From Candidatus Aminicenantota bacterium (GTDB lineage Bacteria; Acidobacteriota; Aminicenantia; JAMOAD01), in the NCBI GenBank assembly GCA_027067555.1, contig JAMOVU010000088.1, forward strand, positions 1 to 38,838: a DNA stretch of 38,838 nt. The letters are read 5' to 3'. Shown here one piece after another: positions 7,621 to 13,888 of the stretch. Each line of letters begins with the position of its first letter. Positions within the stretch are counted from its first letter, which is position 1. Below the pieces are notes generated by a model. The model had not been told where the DNA came from. It ran no database searches and worked only from the letters and a program-made list of their open reading frames with translations. A program made the translations under genes and the position numbers.

Positions 7621-7636
7621 TTTTCCCTCTAATACA

Positions 7637-7665
7637 TAGATACGCTATTCTGTATTAATTGTCAA
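7637..7665 (-). promoter_or_regulatory. Promoter of the RHH antitoxin operon, with candidate operator
   Basis: On the minus strand TTGACA (7665-7660), 17 bp, TATCTA (7642-7637). The inverted repeat AATACA (7631-7636) and TGTATT (7651-7656) brackets the -10 region, a usual position for autoregulation by an RHH antitoxin. The start codon is 16 nt past the -10 box. Confidence 0.55.
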
Positions 7666-7676
7666 GGGGATTTTAT

Positions 7677-7694
7677 AAAGCGGAGCAGCGGAAT
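7677..7694 (+). repeat. 18-bp repeat copy B
   Basis: Second copy of the AAAGCSGAGCAGCRGAAW repeat, directly upstream of the antitoxin promoter. Together with 7072-7089 it brackets the module. Confidence 0.5.
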
Positions 7695-7753
7695 TAAATG
7701 AAGGAATGAAAAATGAAAAATTAAGAAATATTAAGATACGAGCTGAGCAGCAG

Positions 7754-7795
7754 CTTTCGACTTTCTACTCTTTACTTTCGACCTTCAACTTTTAA
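7754..7795 (+). repeat. Degenerate tandem heptanucleotide repeat (6 units, consensus CTTTCRA)
   Basis: Six consecutive 7-bp units: ctttcga, ctttcta, ctcttta, ctttcga, ccttcaa, cttttaa. The array overlaps the 3' end of the second broken toxin gene and otherwise lies in non-coding DNA. The rest of the gap 7621-7784 holds only the promoter and GAGCAGC copies. Confidence 0.65.
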
Positions 7796-8052
7796 CTATA
7801 TTATAAATCTCCCTTCTATGACCTACAAAATGTATTGTTATCTTAAGCAAAACCTTATCAACTGTGTATATAACTCTTCTCCAACTCTTAATTTATAGAA
7901 CTCAGCCAAATCACCTTTTAAAGTTAATGGCCTGATAAAATCATAATTTTCTCCCACCCATTCAATCTTTGAAAGAATCCTTTTTCTTACACTTTTATCT
8001 CTCTTTAATAAACCCTCTTTTGCTGTTTTTGTGAATTGATTTCATATATCAA
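7785..8052 (-). pseudogene. Second broken RelE-family toxin gene
   Basis: On the minus strand, starting at a TTG right after the antitoxin stop, the frame reads IYEIN, then needs one restored base (about 8033-8037) to continue FTKTAKEGLLKRDKSVRKR and through GDLAEFYKLRVG. A second shift near 7876-7881 is needed to continue RVIYTVDKVLLKITIHFVGH and RREIYNIVKS before the stop at 7785. Both the YKLRVG-x-RVIY and the HRREIYN motifs are typical of RelE/ParE toxins. With two frameshifts it cannot make the full toxin. The upstream antitoxin gene is intact. Confidence 0.8.
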
Positions 8053-8250
8053 TTATTCAATCTCTTTTTTTATATCTTCAAGAGGAAATAATTCTCCCCT
8101 CTCTTCTTCACTTTTGCTCTTTTTCAATATTTCACTAAACTCTTTCTTTATTTTCATTCCATAATCAGGATCAAAATATTCATCAAGAACTTCTTTCATT
8201 ATTTTTTTCAGTTTTTTTTCACTCAAAACAGAATCTTCCTTCCTTAGCAT
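8053..8250 (-). CDS. Small antitoxin of a RelE-type pair (toxin broken)
   Basis: 65 residues from the ATG at 8250, with AGGAGG 7 nt upstream and a perfect-spacing promoter. The DPDYGMKIKKEF motif (about 33-44), the helical lysine/glutamate-rich body and the C-terminal PLEDIKKEIE fit short antitoxins that pair with RelE/ParE toxins; the family match is by pattern only. Its stop abuts the start of a toxin gene that now carries two frameshifts. It may survive as an anti-toxin shield against related toxins or simply not yet have decayed. Confidence 0.65.
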   Translation of the reverse strand: MLRKEDSVLSEKKLKKIMKEVLDEYFDPDYGMKIKKEFSEILKKSKSEEERGELFPLEDIKKEIE

Positions 8251-8269
8251 TCTTTATCCTCCTGTTATT

Positions 8270-8298
8270 AATATAGCTTTATGCCTGATTTATGTCAA
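8270..8298 (-). promoter_or_regulatory. Promoter of second antitoxin operon
   Basis: On the minus strand TTGACA (8298-8293), 17 bp, TATATT (8275-8270). The sequence before the -35 (CCCC) matches that at the other antitoxin promoter, so TGTCAAGGGG occurs at both on the plus strand (7660-7669 and 8293-8302). Confidence 0.65.
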
Positions 8299-8312
8299 GG
8301 GGGCTATTTTCG

Positions 8313-8367
8313 TCAAAAATAATCTAACCGAAAGTAAGATGTTTCATCAAAAAGAATCTAACTGAAA
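8313..8367 (+). repeat. Two 21-bp direct repeats, 34-bp period
   Basis: Copies at 8313-8333 and 8347-8367 share TCAAAAANAATCTAACNGAAA with two mismatches. They sit between the second antitoxin promoter and the 3' end of the DUF4143 ATPase gene. Only two units are present, so this is not a CRISPR array. Confidence 0.6.
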
Positions 8368-8381
8368 AAAGAAGAGGGCGC

Positions 8382-9644
8382 TCATAAAAAATCGTAAATT
8401 CTTTTATGCTCTATTCCGTCAATATTGCCCAATAGAAGATCATCCATACTAAGGACTATTTTTTTATAATTATCCCTGATTGATTTCAAATTGCCGAATT
8501 CCCTATCAATCACACTTTTATCCGCCAATACATAAGTAACCTGTATGTATATTTTTTCCTCATTATTTTCAGCTATGAAATCCACCTCTTTGTTTCTCAA
8601 TTTGCCGATAAAAACATTATAGCCTCTTTTTATCAAAGAGAGATAAACGATGTTCTCAAGGATTTTTCCTATTTGATAGTCAATATTGGAGCTAATATAA
8701 TTTTTGAATACAATGTCATTAACATAATACTTTTTTTCTCCTGTCAGGATTTTTTTGCCCTGAATATCATACCTTTTTACTTCGTGAATTGAATAGGACA
8801 TTGTTATGTATTTTATATAATTGTCAATTAATTCGTGATTGACAGAATATCCGTTTGATTTCAGATGTTTTACAATGGAGTTTGTTGAAAATGTTGTCCC
8901 AATCGTATCAATCAGATATTCGAACAATCTTTCAAGAAGCCTTATATTTCTTACTCCGAATCTTTGTACGATGTCTTTTAATATAATTGAATCTTTAAGA
9001 TTGGTTATGTAATTGTATCTCAGACTTTCATCATTCAATTTGTAAAGTTCGGGCAAGCCTCCCATTTTTAGGTATTTCAAGAAGGATTCTTTGTTGCGTT
9101 TCAATTTAAAATATTCGAGAAATTCATTGTAATCAAAAGGAAGAATATTAATAGTAATGTACCTTCCGGACAAATATGTTGAAAGCTCTGTTGAGAGCAA
9201 ATTTGCATTTGAACCTGTTATAAATATTTCAAAATCCCTTTTATAATCTTGAGACAATGAGTTAATTATTTTCTCCCACTGCTCTATCTCCTGGACATCA
9301 TCCACAAACAAAAAGATTTTCCCTTTGGGATTAAATTCTTTGATGTATTCATTAATCACTCTGTTTAAAATTTCCGAATTCCTTATGAATTTTAATTCAA
9401 AAATATCCATATTCAAACAGAGTATGTTTTTCCTGCTCACTTTGTTTTTATTAATAAGATTATTAATTATCATTCGTAATATGTAGCTTTTGCCAACTCT
9501 TCTCTGGCCCAATATCACTTTTATCAGTTTATTCCCAGTAAAATTATCTATTTTTTTAAGATAAAATTCCCTGTAAAATCCTGTATCAATTTTCTCATTA
9601 TTCCAAAAATTGTACTTTTCTAAAATATTAATAATTTCAGACAT
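8382..9644 (-). CDS. AAA-type ATPase with DUF4143 C-terminal domain
   Basis: 420 residues from the ATG at 9644. Walker A is GQRRVGKS (46-53), preceded by KVIL; Walker B is FLFVDDVQE (111-119); a sensor-like ITGSNANLLS follows. The C-terminal part ends with EVDFIAENNEEKIYIQVTYVL, the PD-(D/E)xK-like pattern of DUF4143. Proteins of this family are frequent in archaea and bacteria, often in mobile or variable regions; their target is unknown. It stands alone in the accessory stretch. The promoter -10 box ends only 6 nt before the ATG and there is no Shine-Dalgarno, so a leaderless transcript is predicted. Confidence 0.85.
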   Translation of the reverse strand: MSEIINILEKYNFWNNEKIDTGFYREFYLKKIDNFTGNKLIKVILGQRRVGKSYILRMIINNLINKNKVSRKNILCLNMDIFELKFIRNSEILNRVINEYIKEFNPKGKIFLFVDDVQEIEQWEKIINSLSQDYKRDFEIFITGSNANLLSTELSTYLSGRYITINILPFDYNEFLEYFKLKRNKESFLKYLKMGGLPELYKLNDESLRYNYITNLKDSIILKDIVQRFGVRNIRLLERLFEYLIDTIGTTFSTNSIVKHLKSNGYSVNHELIDNYIKYITMSYSIHEVKRYDIQGKKILTGEKKYYVNDIVFKNYISSNIDYQIGKILENIVYLSLIKRGYNVFIGKLRNKEVDFIAENNEEKIYIQVTYVLADKSVIDREFGNLKSIRDNYKKIVLSMDDLLLGNIDGIEHKRIYDFL

Positions 9645-9650
9645 ATTTGA

Positions 9651-9679
9651 ATTTTACAAAAAATTTTAATATTTTTCAA
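9651..9679 (-). promoter_or_regulatory. Promoter of the DUF4143 ATPase, leaderless layout
   Basis: On the minus strand TTGAAA (9679-9674), 17 bp, TAAAAT (9656-9651). Six bases separate the -10 box from the ATG at 9644, which puts the expected +1 on or next to the start codon. Confidence 0.65.
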
Positions 9680-9711
9680 GTATATCTGAAATTTATTTAA
9701 AATTTGCAAGA

Positions 9712-9731
9712 TTTTCAGATCTATCTGAAAA
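9712..9731. promoter_or_regulatory. 20-bp palindrome, candidate operator
   Basis: TTTTCAGAT and ATCTGAAAA are 9-bp arms separated by CT. A further half site ATCTGAAA occurs at 9684-9691, next to the -35 box of the ATPase promoter. The position suggests a regulator-binding site upstream of that promoter; the regulator is unknown. Confidence 0.4.
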
Positions 9732-9764
9732 ATTATTTGGCAAAGAGTTTAGAGTTCTTAAAAA

Positions 9765-9794
9765 GGAGTTTATAAGAAAAATCGTTGAAATGCA
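9765..9794 (+). repeat. 30-bp imperfect direct repeat copy A
   Basis: Contains AGAAAAATCGTTGAAA (9775-9790), identical to 10152-10167; the flanks match partly. The two copies bracket the orphan antitoxin gene in the same orientation, about 377 bp apart. Confidence 0.55.
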
Positions 9795-9873
9795 GCGAAG
9801 TTTCCCGTTACTATAATGTGGTATACAAAGAAATTATGCCATTAAAAAGAGGATTAATTCTTTCCACTCTATC

Positions 9874-10071
9874 TTAAATGAGTCCATCCTCTTTGAGCTC
9901 TTTTAATAACTTATTCATAGAGCGAGTAGGCTCTTTTCTCCTTTCCGCAATAGCTGCAAGATCTTCCAAATCCTCAAGGAGTTTTGAGTATTCTTCCATT
10001 GGTATTATCACAGCTTTTTTATTTCCTTTGCTATCAGTTATAAATTCCTTTTTAATATTATCCATTCTCAT
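9874..10071 (-). CDS. Phd/YefM-type antitoxin, orphan
   Basis: 65 residues if started at the ATG at 10071 (GGGG 4 nt upstream); a second ATG at 10065 is also possible. The start KKEFITDSKGNKKAVIIPMEEY followed by a helical stretch (LLEDLEDLAAIAERR) matches the fold pattern of Phd/YefM antitoxins, in which the N-terminal half binds DNA and the C-terminus covers the toxin. No toxin frame follows: the 90 bp downstream hold only short stop-ridden frames. It thus seems to be an orphan, as in the other two decayed modules nearby. Confidence 0.7.
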   Translation of the reverse strand: MRMDNIKKEFITDSKGNKKAVIIPMEEYSKLLEDLEDLAAIAERRKEPTRSMNKLLKELKEDGLI

Positions 10072-10087
10072 TTTTCCCCTCACTAAA

Positions 10088-10115
10088 ATTATAGCCTATT
10101 TTCCGAAAAATTCAA
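10088..10115 (-). promoter_or_regulatory. Promoter of the orphan antitoxin
   Basis: On the minus strand TTGAAT (10115-10110), 16 bp, TATAAT (10093-10088), with the ATG 16 nt past the -10 box. Confidence 0.6.
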
Positions 10116-10141
10116 GAGCTACTTTAAATTTTGCAAAAAAA

Positions 10142-10171
10142 GGAAATTATTAGAAAAATCGTTGAAACGCG
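10142..10171 (+). repeat. 30-bp imperfect direct repeat copy B
   Basis: Second copy of the repeat at 9765-9794, with a 16-bp identical core and partial flanking identity (GGA..TTAT before the core, .GC.G after it). Confidence 0.55.
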
Positions 10172-10220
10172 GTATAGAAAACTCTACATAGATTAATTAC
10201 TTAATTTCCCTTGCCAGATA

Positions 10221-10820
10221 TCAGGAAGAGATTCTTCCAAATTTGGTATAAGTTGAGACTACCTTTTTCACATAGGATTTATTCTTGTAAAGATAGCCAT
10301 TGTTGTATCTGAAAAGTGCAAGGTCAAGATCACCGCCTTCTTGATCATAATAGTGTTTTAGAATCTTTAACCCTAAATCAATATTATACTCAATGTCAAA
10401 AAGTTTGTTGGGATCAATCTTATAATAATCTTTCCACACATTGTAGTTTATCTGCATAAGCCCGTAAGCTCCGGCAGGTGAAATTGCATACTGATTAAAA
10501 TCACTTTCCACCTTAATAAGTGCAAGAATAAGCTCAGGCTTGAACCCGTACTCTCTGCTCTTTTTGTAAACTATGTTTGCAATCTTATCAAAATGGGGAT
10601 ATTTACTCTTCAGTGCCATAGCTTTAAACCTGTAAAGCTCATAATCTTTCATAAGGCTTTTGTATTTTGCCAGCTCTTTTGTAAGTTCAGCCTTTTCTTT
10701 TAAAAGAGCTTTTCTCTGTGTCTCAATTTGAAGTCCCTTTTTAATAATAAAATAATTGGAAAGAATGCTTAAAAACAGCAGAACACTAACTAATATAAAT
10801 ACTTTATTGTTTATCTTCAT
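10221..10820 (-). CDS. Membrane-anchored lytic transglycosylase (SLT/GH23)
   Basis: 199 residues; ATG at 10820 with GGAGG 6 nt upstream. Residues 7-26 form an N-terminal membrane anchor, 30-60 a short coiled coil (ETQRKALLKEKAELTKELAK), and 75-195 the SLT domain. The catalytic glutamate is E105 in ALIKVESDFN; AYGLMQI (118-124) and RYNNGY are the other family motifs. The enzyme cleaves the glycan strand of peptidoglycan to form anhydro-muropeptides, acting in the periplasm. It is transcribed alone, divergently from the barrel protein gene at 10942. Confidence 0.9.
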   Translation of the reverse strand: MKINNKVFILVSVLLFLSILSNYFIIKKGLQIETQRKALLKEKAELTKELAKYKSLMKDYELYRFKAMALKSKYPHFDKIANIVYKKSREYGFKPELILALIKVESDFNQYAISPAGAYGLMQINYNVWKDYYKIDPNKLFDIEYNIDLGLKILKHYYDQEGGDLDLALFRYNNGYLYKNKSYVKKVVSTYTKFGRISS

Positions 10821-10846
10821 CTTGATCCTCCCTTTAAACTTGGAGT

Positions 10847-10876
10847 ATTATAGCAGATTAAAATAACCAAAGTCAA
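10847..10876 (-). promoter_or_regulatory. Promoter of the lytic transglycosylase gene
   Basis: On the minus strand TTGACT (10876-10871), 18 bp, TATAAT (10852-10847). It is divergent from the promoter at 10908-10936, with 31 bp between the two -35 boxes. Confidence 0.65.
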
Positions 10877-10907
10877 ATTTACCACCAATTTAGTAGGAAA
10901 TCTTCAA

Positions 10908-10936
10908 TTGACATTAAAAACACATTTTAATATTAT
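10908..10936 (+). promoter_or_regulatory. Promoter of the barrel protein gene, leaderless layout
   Basis: TTGACA (10908-10913), 17 bp, TATTAT (10931-10936). The ATG begins at 10942, five bases after the -10 box, and no Shine-Dalgarno is present between them. Confidence 0.75.
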
Positions 10937-10941
10937 TTTTA

Positions 10942-12039
10942 ATGAGACTGAGAATATTTTTTGTTCTACTTCTTTTCTCTACTTTTTCACTAATTTCCAA
11001 AGAGCTTAAAATTGAACACAAACTTTCTTTAAGGGCCTATCTTATGGAAGATCAAAGGATTTTCTGGAGCGGACTTGAAAGAAGCTTTGGTGTTGAAGGA
11101 AAACTAATTCTTAATTTTTCAAAAATTAAAGATAAAAGGGGATTTTTCAGCACTCTTGAAATTTTCTTAAATCAACCCTACGGAAAAAATATTTTAACAG
11201 ATAATGAAAGAAAAAAGTATGCACAAAGCTTTAAAGTTAATACATTTGAAATCTCAAGGTTAACCATAGGATACAAAACAAAAAGCTTTACAATAAAACT
11301 CGGAAAGGATTATTCTCCTTTCGGAAGAATTTATTATCCGATTTTTTTTAATAATTACAGATTCTCCTCTCCTTTTATAAGAAGCGAAGCAATACTTTTG
11401 AAAGAAACAGGGATATTTTTATCATACAATCCATCCTTTATATCAATAGATTTTGCAATAGTAAACGGAGAGGAGAACAGAGATACCAACTCCTTTAAAG
11501 CAGGTATTATAAGAGCTGGCTTAAACTTTCCCTTTTTCAAACTCGGAGTCTCATTAAAAGCCCATGATGGCATCGGTTCAGAGCAGCAAAAAGTTTATAA
11601 AAATCATCTCGGAGCTGATTTATTTATCAAAATTAATAAGGTCTCTCTTTCAGGAGAATTTATCTATGATCAATACGGATTTCATAAGGAGTTTGATGAT
11701 TCTGAGATATTCTGGCCTACAAGTTTTTATTACAGAGATATATTTTACAAATACAACACTCCTATAGAGGGCATGGGAGGATATTTAAACCTTAAAATAG
11801 GAGAGAATAATAATCTCTTAAACCTATCATACGGAGAATACCATCCTAAAAAGATAGGAAATCCCTATCATGATCAGAATATAAAAAGGTTCATTTTAAA
11901 AGGAAGCAAGAAATTAAACAAATATCTTCTTTTCTTCATTACTGGAATTATTGAAAACGAGAGGGAATTTAAAGAGCCGTGGAGAAAGGGTGAAAAAGGC
12001 TATGCTTTCTCAGTCGGAATGGAGTTTAATTATGAATAA
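10942..12039 (+). CDS. Outer-membrane beta-barrel (porin-like) protein
   Basis: 365 residues beginning with a signal peptide (MRLRIFFVLLLFSTFSLISK, cleavage near residue 19), which fixes the start at 10942 although no ribosome site precedes it. The rest alternates polar and hydrophobic residues in short aromatic-rich strands (FTIKLGKDYSPFGRIYY, LFIKINKVSLSGEFIYD, YAFSVGMEFNYE) typical of an outer-membrane barrel of 12-16 strands. The motif KLGKDYSPFG recalls the constriction-side segment of phosphate-selective and similar porins. A substrate cannot be named. The last 8 bp overlap the next gene, so the two barrels are co-translated. Confidence 0.7.
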   Translation: MRLRIFFVLLLFSTFSLISKELKIEHKLSLRAYLMEDQRIFWSGLERSFGVEGKLILNFSKIKDKRGFFSTLEIFLNQPYGKNILTDNERKKYAQSFKVNTFEISRLTIGYKTKSFTIKLGKDYSPFGRIYYPIFFNNYRFSSPFIRSEAILLKETGIFLSYNPSFISIDFAIVNGEENRDTNSFKAGIIRAGLNFPFFKLGVSLKAHDGIGSEQQKVYKNHLGADLFIKINKVSLSGEFIYDQYGFHKEFDDSEIFWPTSFYYRDIFYKYNTPIEGMGGYLNLKIGENNNLLNLSYGEYHPKKIGNPYHDQNIKRFILKGSKKLNKYLLFFITGIIENEREFKEPWRKGEKGYAFSVGMEFNYE

Positions 12040-12889
12040 AATTTTAAAGCTCAAAATTATTATTTTCATTATTTTATTAACCTCAAATTTAGCATTCGCT
12101 GAAAAAGAAAAAGTGAAAAAGATGAAGCTAACCTTTATTGAATATGCAAGGGGAGTCTCTTCTTCAACAAATTCAACGATTCATCTTTCAACCGCCTCAA
12201 AAGATCTTTATTTTTATGATGTTCATTTGATTGACAATTCTTTTTTCCCTGATAATTCCATAATACCAAACGCCTTTTTCAAGCCCCTCTTTAAAGGAGA
12301 TATTGTAGGAGCAGTAAAAGCGACCACAGAGCCATATTATGGAATAAGAACCTATCACTTCCTTAAAAATAAACCTCAAATAGGTTTTGGTATAGATTTC
12401 ATACATTTTAAAGTTTTTTTACCTGATGAAAAACAGATAGTTAAAATCAAAGGTACAAATGATGGAGAAAACATTAATCTAAAGGATGATGTACATAATT
12501 ATCTGAAGAGTTTTAATGTATCCCATGGAGTAAATCACATAGGGTTTTCAATTGTTTACAGAAAGATGCTTTATAAAAATGAAAAATTTCCCGATGGAAG
12601 ACTTCAACCATATATAAGTTTTCACATTGCTCCCTGTATCCCCCATCATGAAGTTCAAATTAAAAATAGTCAACTTAAAGCTTACTCGTATCAGGTAAAA
12701 TTCCTTAACTTTGGATTCGGAATTGGGGCTGGCGTAAGGGTTAGAATATACGAGCACTCTGGACTTTTCCTTGAGTATAAATACACATACACATTTTTGA
12801 GAAATCTATTTTTTGACAATGGAGAGGGCAAAATCCAATTAAATTTCGGAGTCCATCACCTCCAATGGGGTATCTCAATTGTAATTTAA
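12032..12889 (+). CDS. Outer-membrane beta-barrel protein, function unknown
   Basis: 285 residues from the ATG at 12032 (GGAG 7 nt upstream), overlapping the previous stop by 8 bp; the longer upstream frame is rejected because the signal peptide starts here (residues 1-23, ending LAFA). Beta-strand patterns are frequent, for example FGFGIGAGVRVRIYEHSG and GLFLEYKYTYTF near the end, and QIGFGIDFIHF in the middle. This looks like a small OmpA- or OmpW-type barrel. The overlap with the porin-like gene suggests that both function in the same outer-membrane process. No family is recognised with certainty. Confidence 0.65.
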   Translation: MNKILKLKIIIFIILLTSNLAFAEKEKVKKMKLTFIEYARGVSSSTNSTIHLSTASKDLYFYDVHLIDNSFFPDNSIIPNAFFKPLFKGDIVGAVKATTEPYYGIRTYHFLKNKPQIGFGIDFIHFKVFLPDEKQIVKIKGTNDGENINLKDDVHNYLKSFNVSHGVNHIGFSIVYRKMLYKNEKFPDGRLQPYISFHIAPCIPHHEVQIKNSQLKAYSYQVKFLNFGFGIGAGVRVRIYEHSGLFLEYKYTYTFLRNLFFDNGEGKIQLNFGVHHLQWGISIVI

Positions 12890-12946
12890 AGAACAGAGAG
12901 AGGTAAAAACTTTTTTTCAGTATTATCAAATCGCCAAAAAATTAAG

Positions 12947-12975
12947 TTGAAATAAGAAAATAATTGAGTTATAAT
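12947..12975 (+). promoter_or_regulatory. Promoter for lipoprotein operon
   Basis: TTGAAA (12947-12952), 17 bp, TATAAT (12970-12975): the best-scoring promoter in the window by eye. A GGAGG at 12995-12999 and the ATG at 13005 follow. The gap 12890-13004 holds nothing else that I can see. Confidence 0.75.
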
Positions 12976-13004
12976 AATTTACAGATAGTATAGAGGAGGT
13001 TTTG

Positions 13005-13883
13005 ATGAAGAAAAAGGTTATATATGGTTTAATAATCATTTCATTACTTTTTTTTATAACTTCTTGTAATAAAGCCAAAAAGACAGACAGTATTTATCTT
13101 ACTGTAGATTTTAGCACTCCCCATTATAGTGATACTTTCACAGATATAACATATCACTGGTATTTAAAAAAGCACTTAATCCCGTATGACCCGAATTACA
13201 AAGTTTTTGTCCACTTCTGGTGGGATAGCAAAAAGATGATGCTTTTGCAGGATGACCACGATTTTCCATGGAATATTGAAAACTGGAAGCCGGGAAAAGA
13301 GCTCACCTATACACACAAGGAAATTTATATTCCTGATTTTATAGATGATTTTGACCTTGAATCAACAGGCAAAGAGACAATAACTTTTACAGTCGGCCTC
13401 TGGAAGCCAAAAGTAAAAAATTCAAAAATTATTCTTTATCAGAAAAAACTTGAGTTTGAGTTAAGACCTGCCGAATACCCCGAAATAACCTATGCAGAGG
13501 GGTGGTATCCTGAAGAAAAGTTTGGCTATGGAATTTACGATAGCTGGAGATGGACATCAAAAAAAGCATCTATAATTGCAGATAACATAGGAGAACCTCT
13601 CTATCTTTATATATACGGGGGCGTTGACAAAAGCGTTTACCCTGATCAAAAAATTACAATAAAAATCAATGACAAAGAGCTTGAAAGCTTTATTCCTAAA
13701 GAAGGGAAATTTAAGAGAAAATACTTACTTGATAAAAATATTCTTGGAACTGAGGATGAGTTTAAGATTTATATAGAGACAGATAAGACATTTGTTCCTT
13801 CAAAGCTAAACAGAGGTAATGATGACAGGGAATTAGGAGTCCAGATATACCTCGTAAACCTGATGCCTGTTAAAACAAAATAG
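13005..13883 (+). CDS. Lipoprotein of unknown function
   Basis: 292 residues from the ATG at 13005 (GGAGG 5 nt upstream; a TTG one codon earlier is not preferred). The signal peptide ends in a lipobox I18-T19-S20-C21, so the mature protein should be lipid-anchored. The body is rich in aromatic residues and reads as beta-sandwich (VDFSTPHYSDTF, HFWWDSKKMMLLQDDHD, TFTVGLWKP, AEGWYPEE). It has no motif I can tie to a known enzyme. It is followed after 5 bp by the DUF1848 gene, probably in one transcript. Confidence 0.75.
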   Translation: MKKKVIYGLIIISLLFFITSCNKAKKTDSIYLTVDFSTPHYSDTFTDITYHWYLKKHLIPYDPNYKVFVHFWWDSKKMMLLQDDHDFPWNIENWKPGKELTYTHKEIYIPDFIDDFDLESTGKETITFTVGLWKPKVKNSKIILYQKKLEFELRPAEYPEITYAEGWYPEEKFGYGIYDSWRWTSKKASIIADNIGEPLYLYIYGGVDKSVYPDQKITIKINDKELESFIPKEGKFKRKYLLDKNILGTEDEFKIYIETDKTFVPSKLNRGNDDRELGVQIYLVNLMPVKTK

Positions 13884-13888
13884 CATAA

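Noticed and set aside
7754-8367. CRISPR array
   Set aside because: The 7-bp units are contiguous and degenerate and the 21-bp repeat has only two copies; no spacer pattern or cas gene is present.
9780-9873. Toxin partner for the orphan Phd-type antitoxin
   Set aside because: The sequence after the antitoxin stop gives only short frames interrupted by stops with no RelE or Doc motif.
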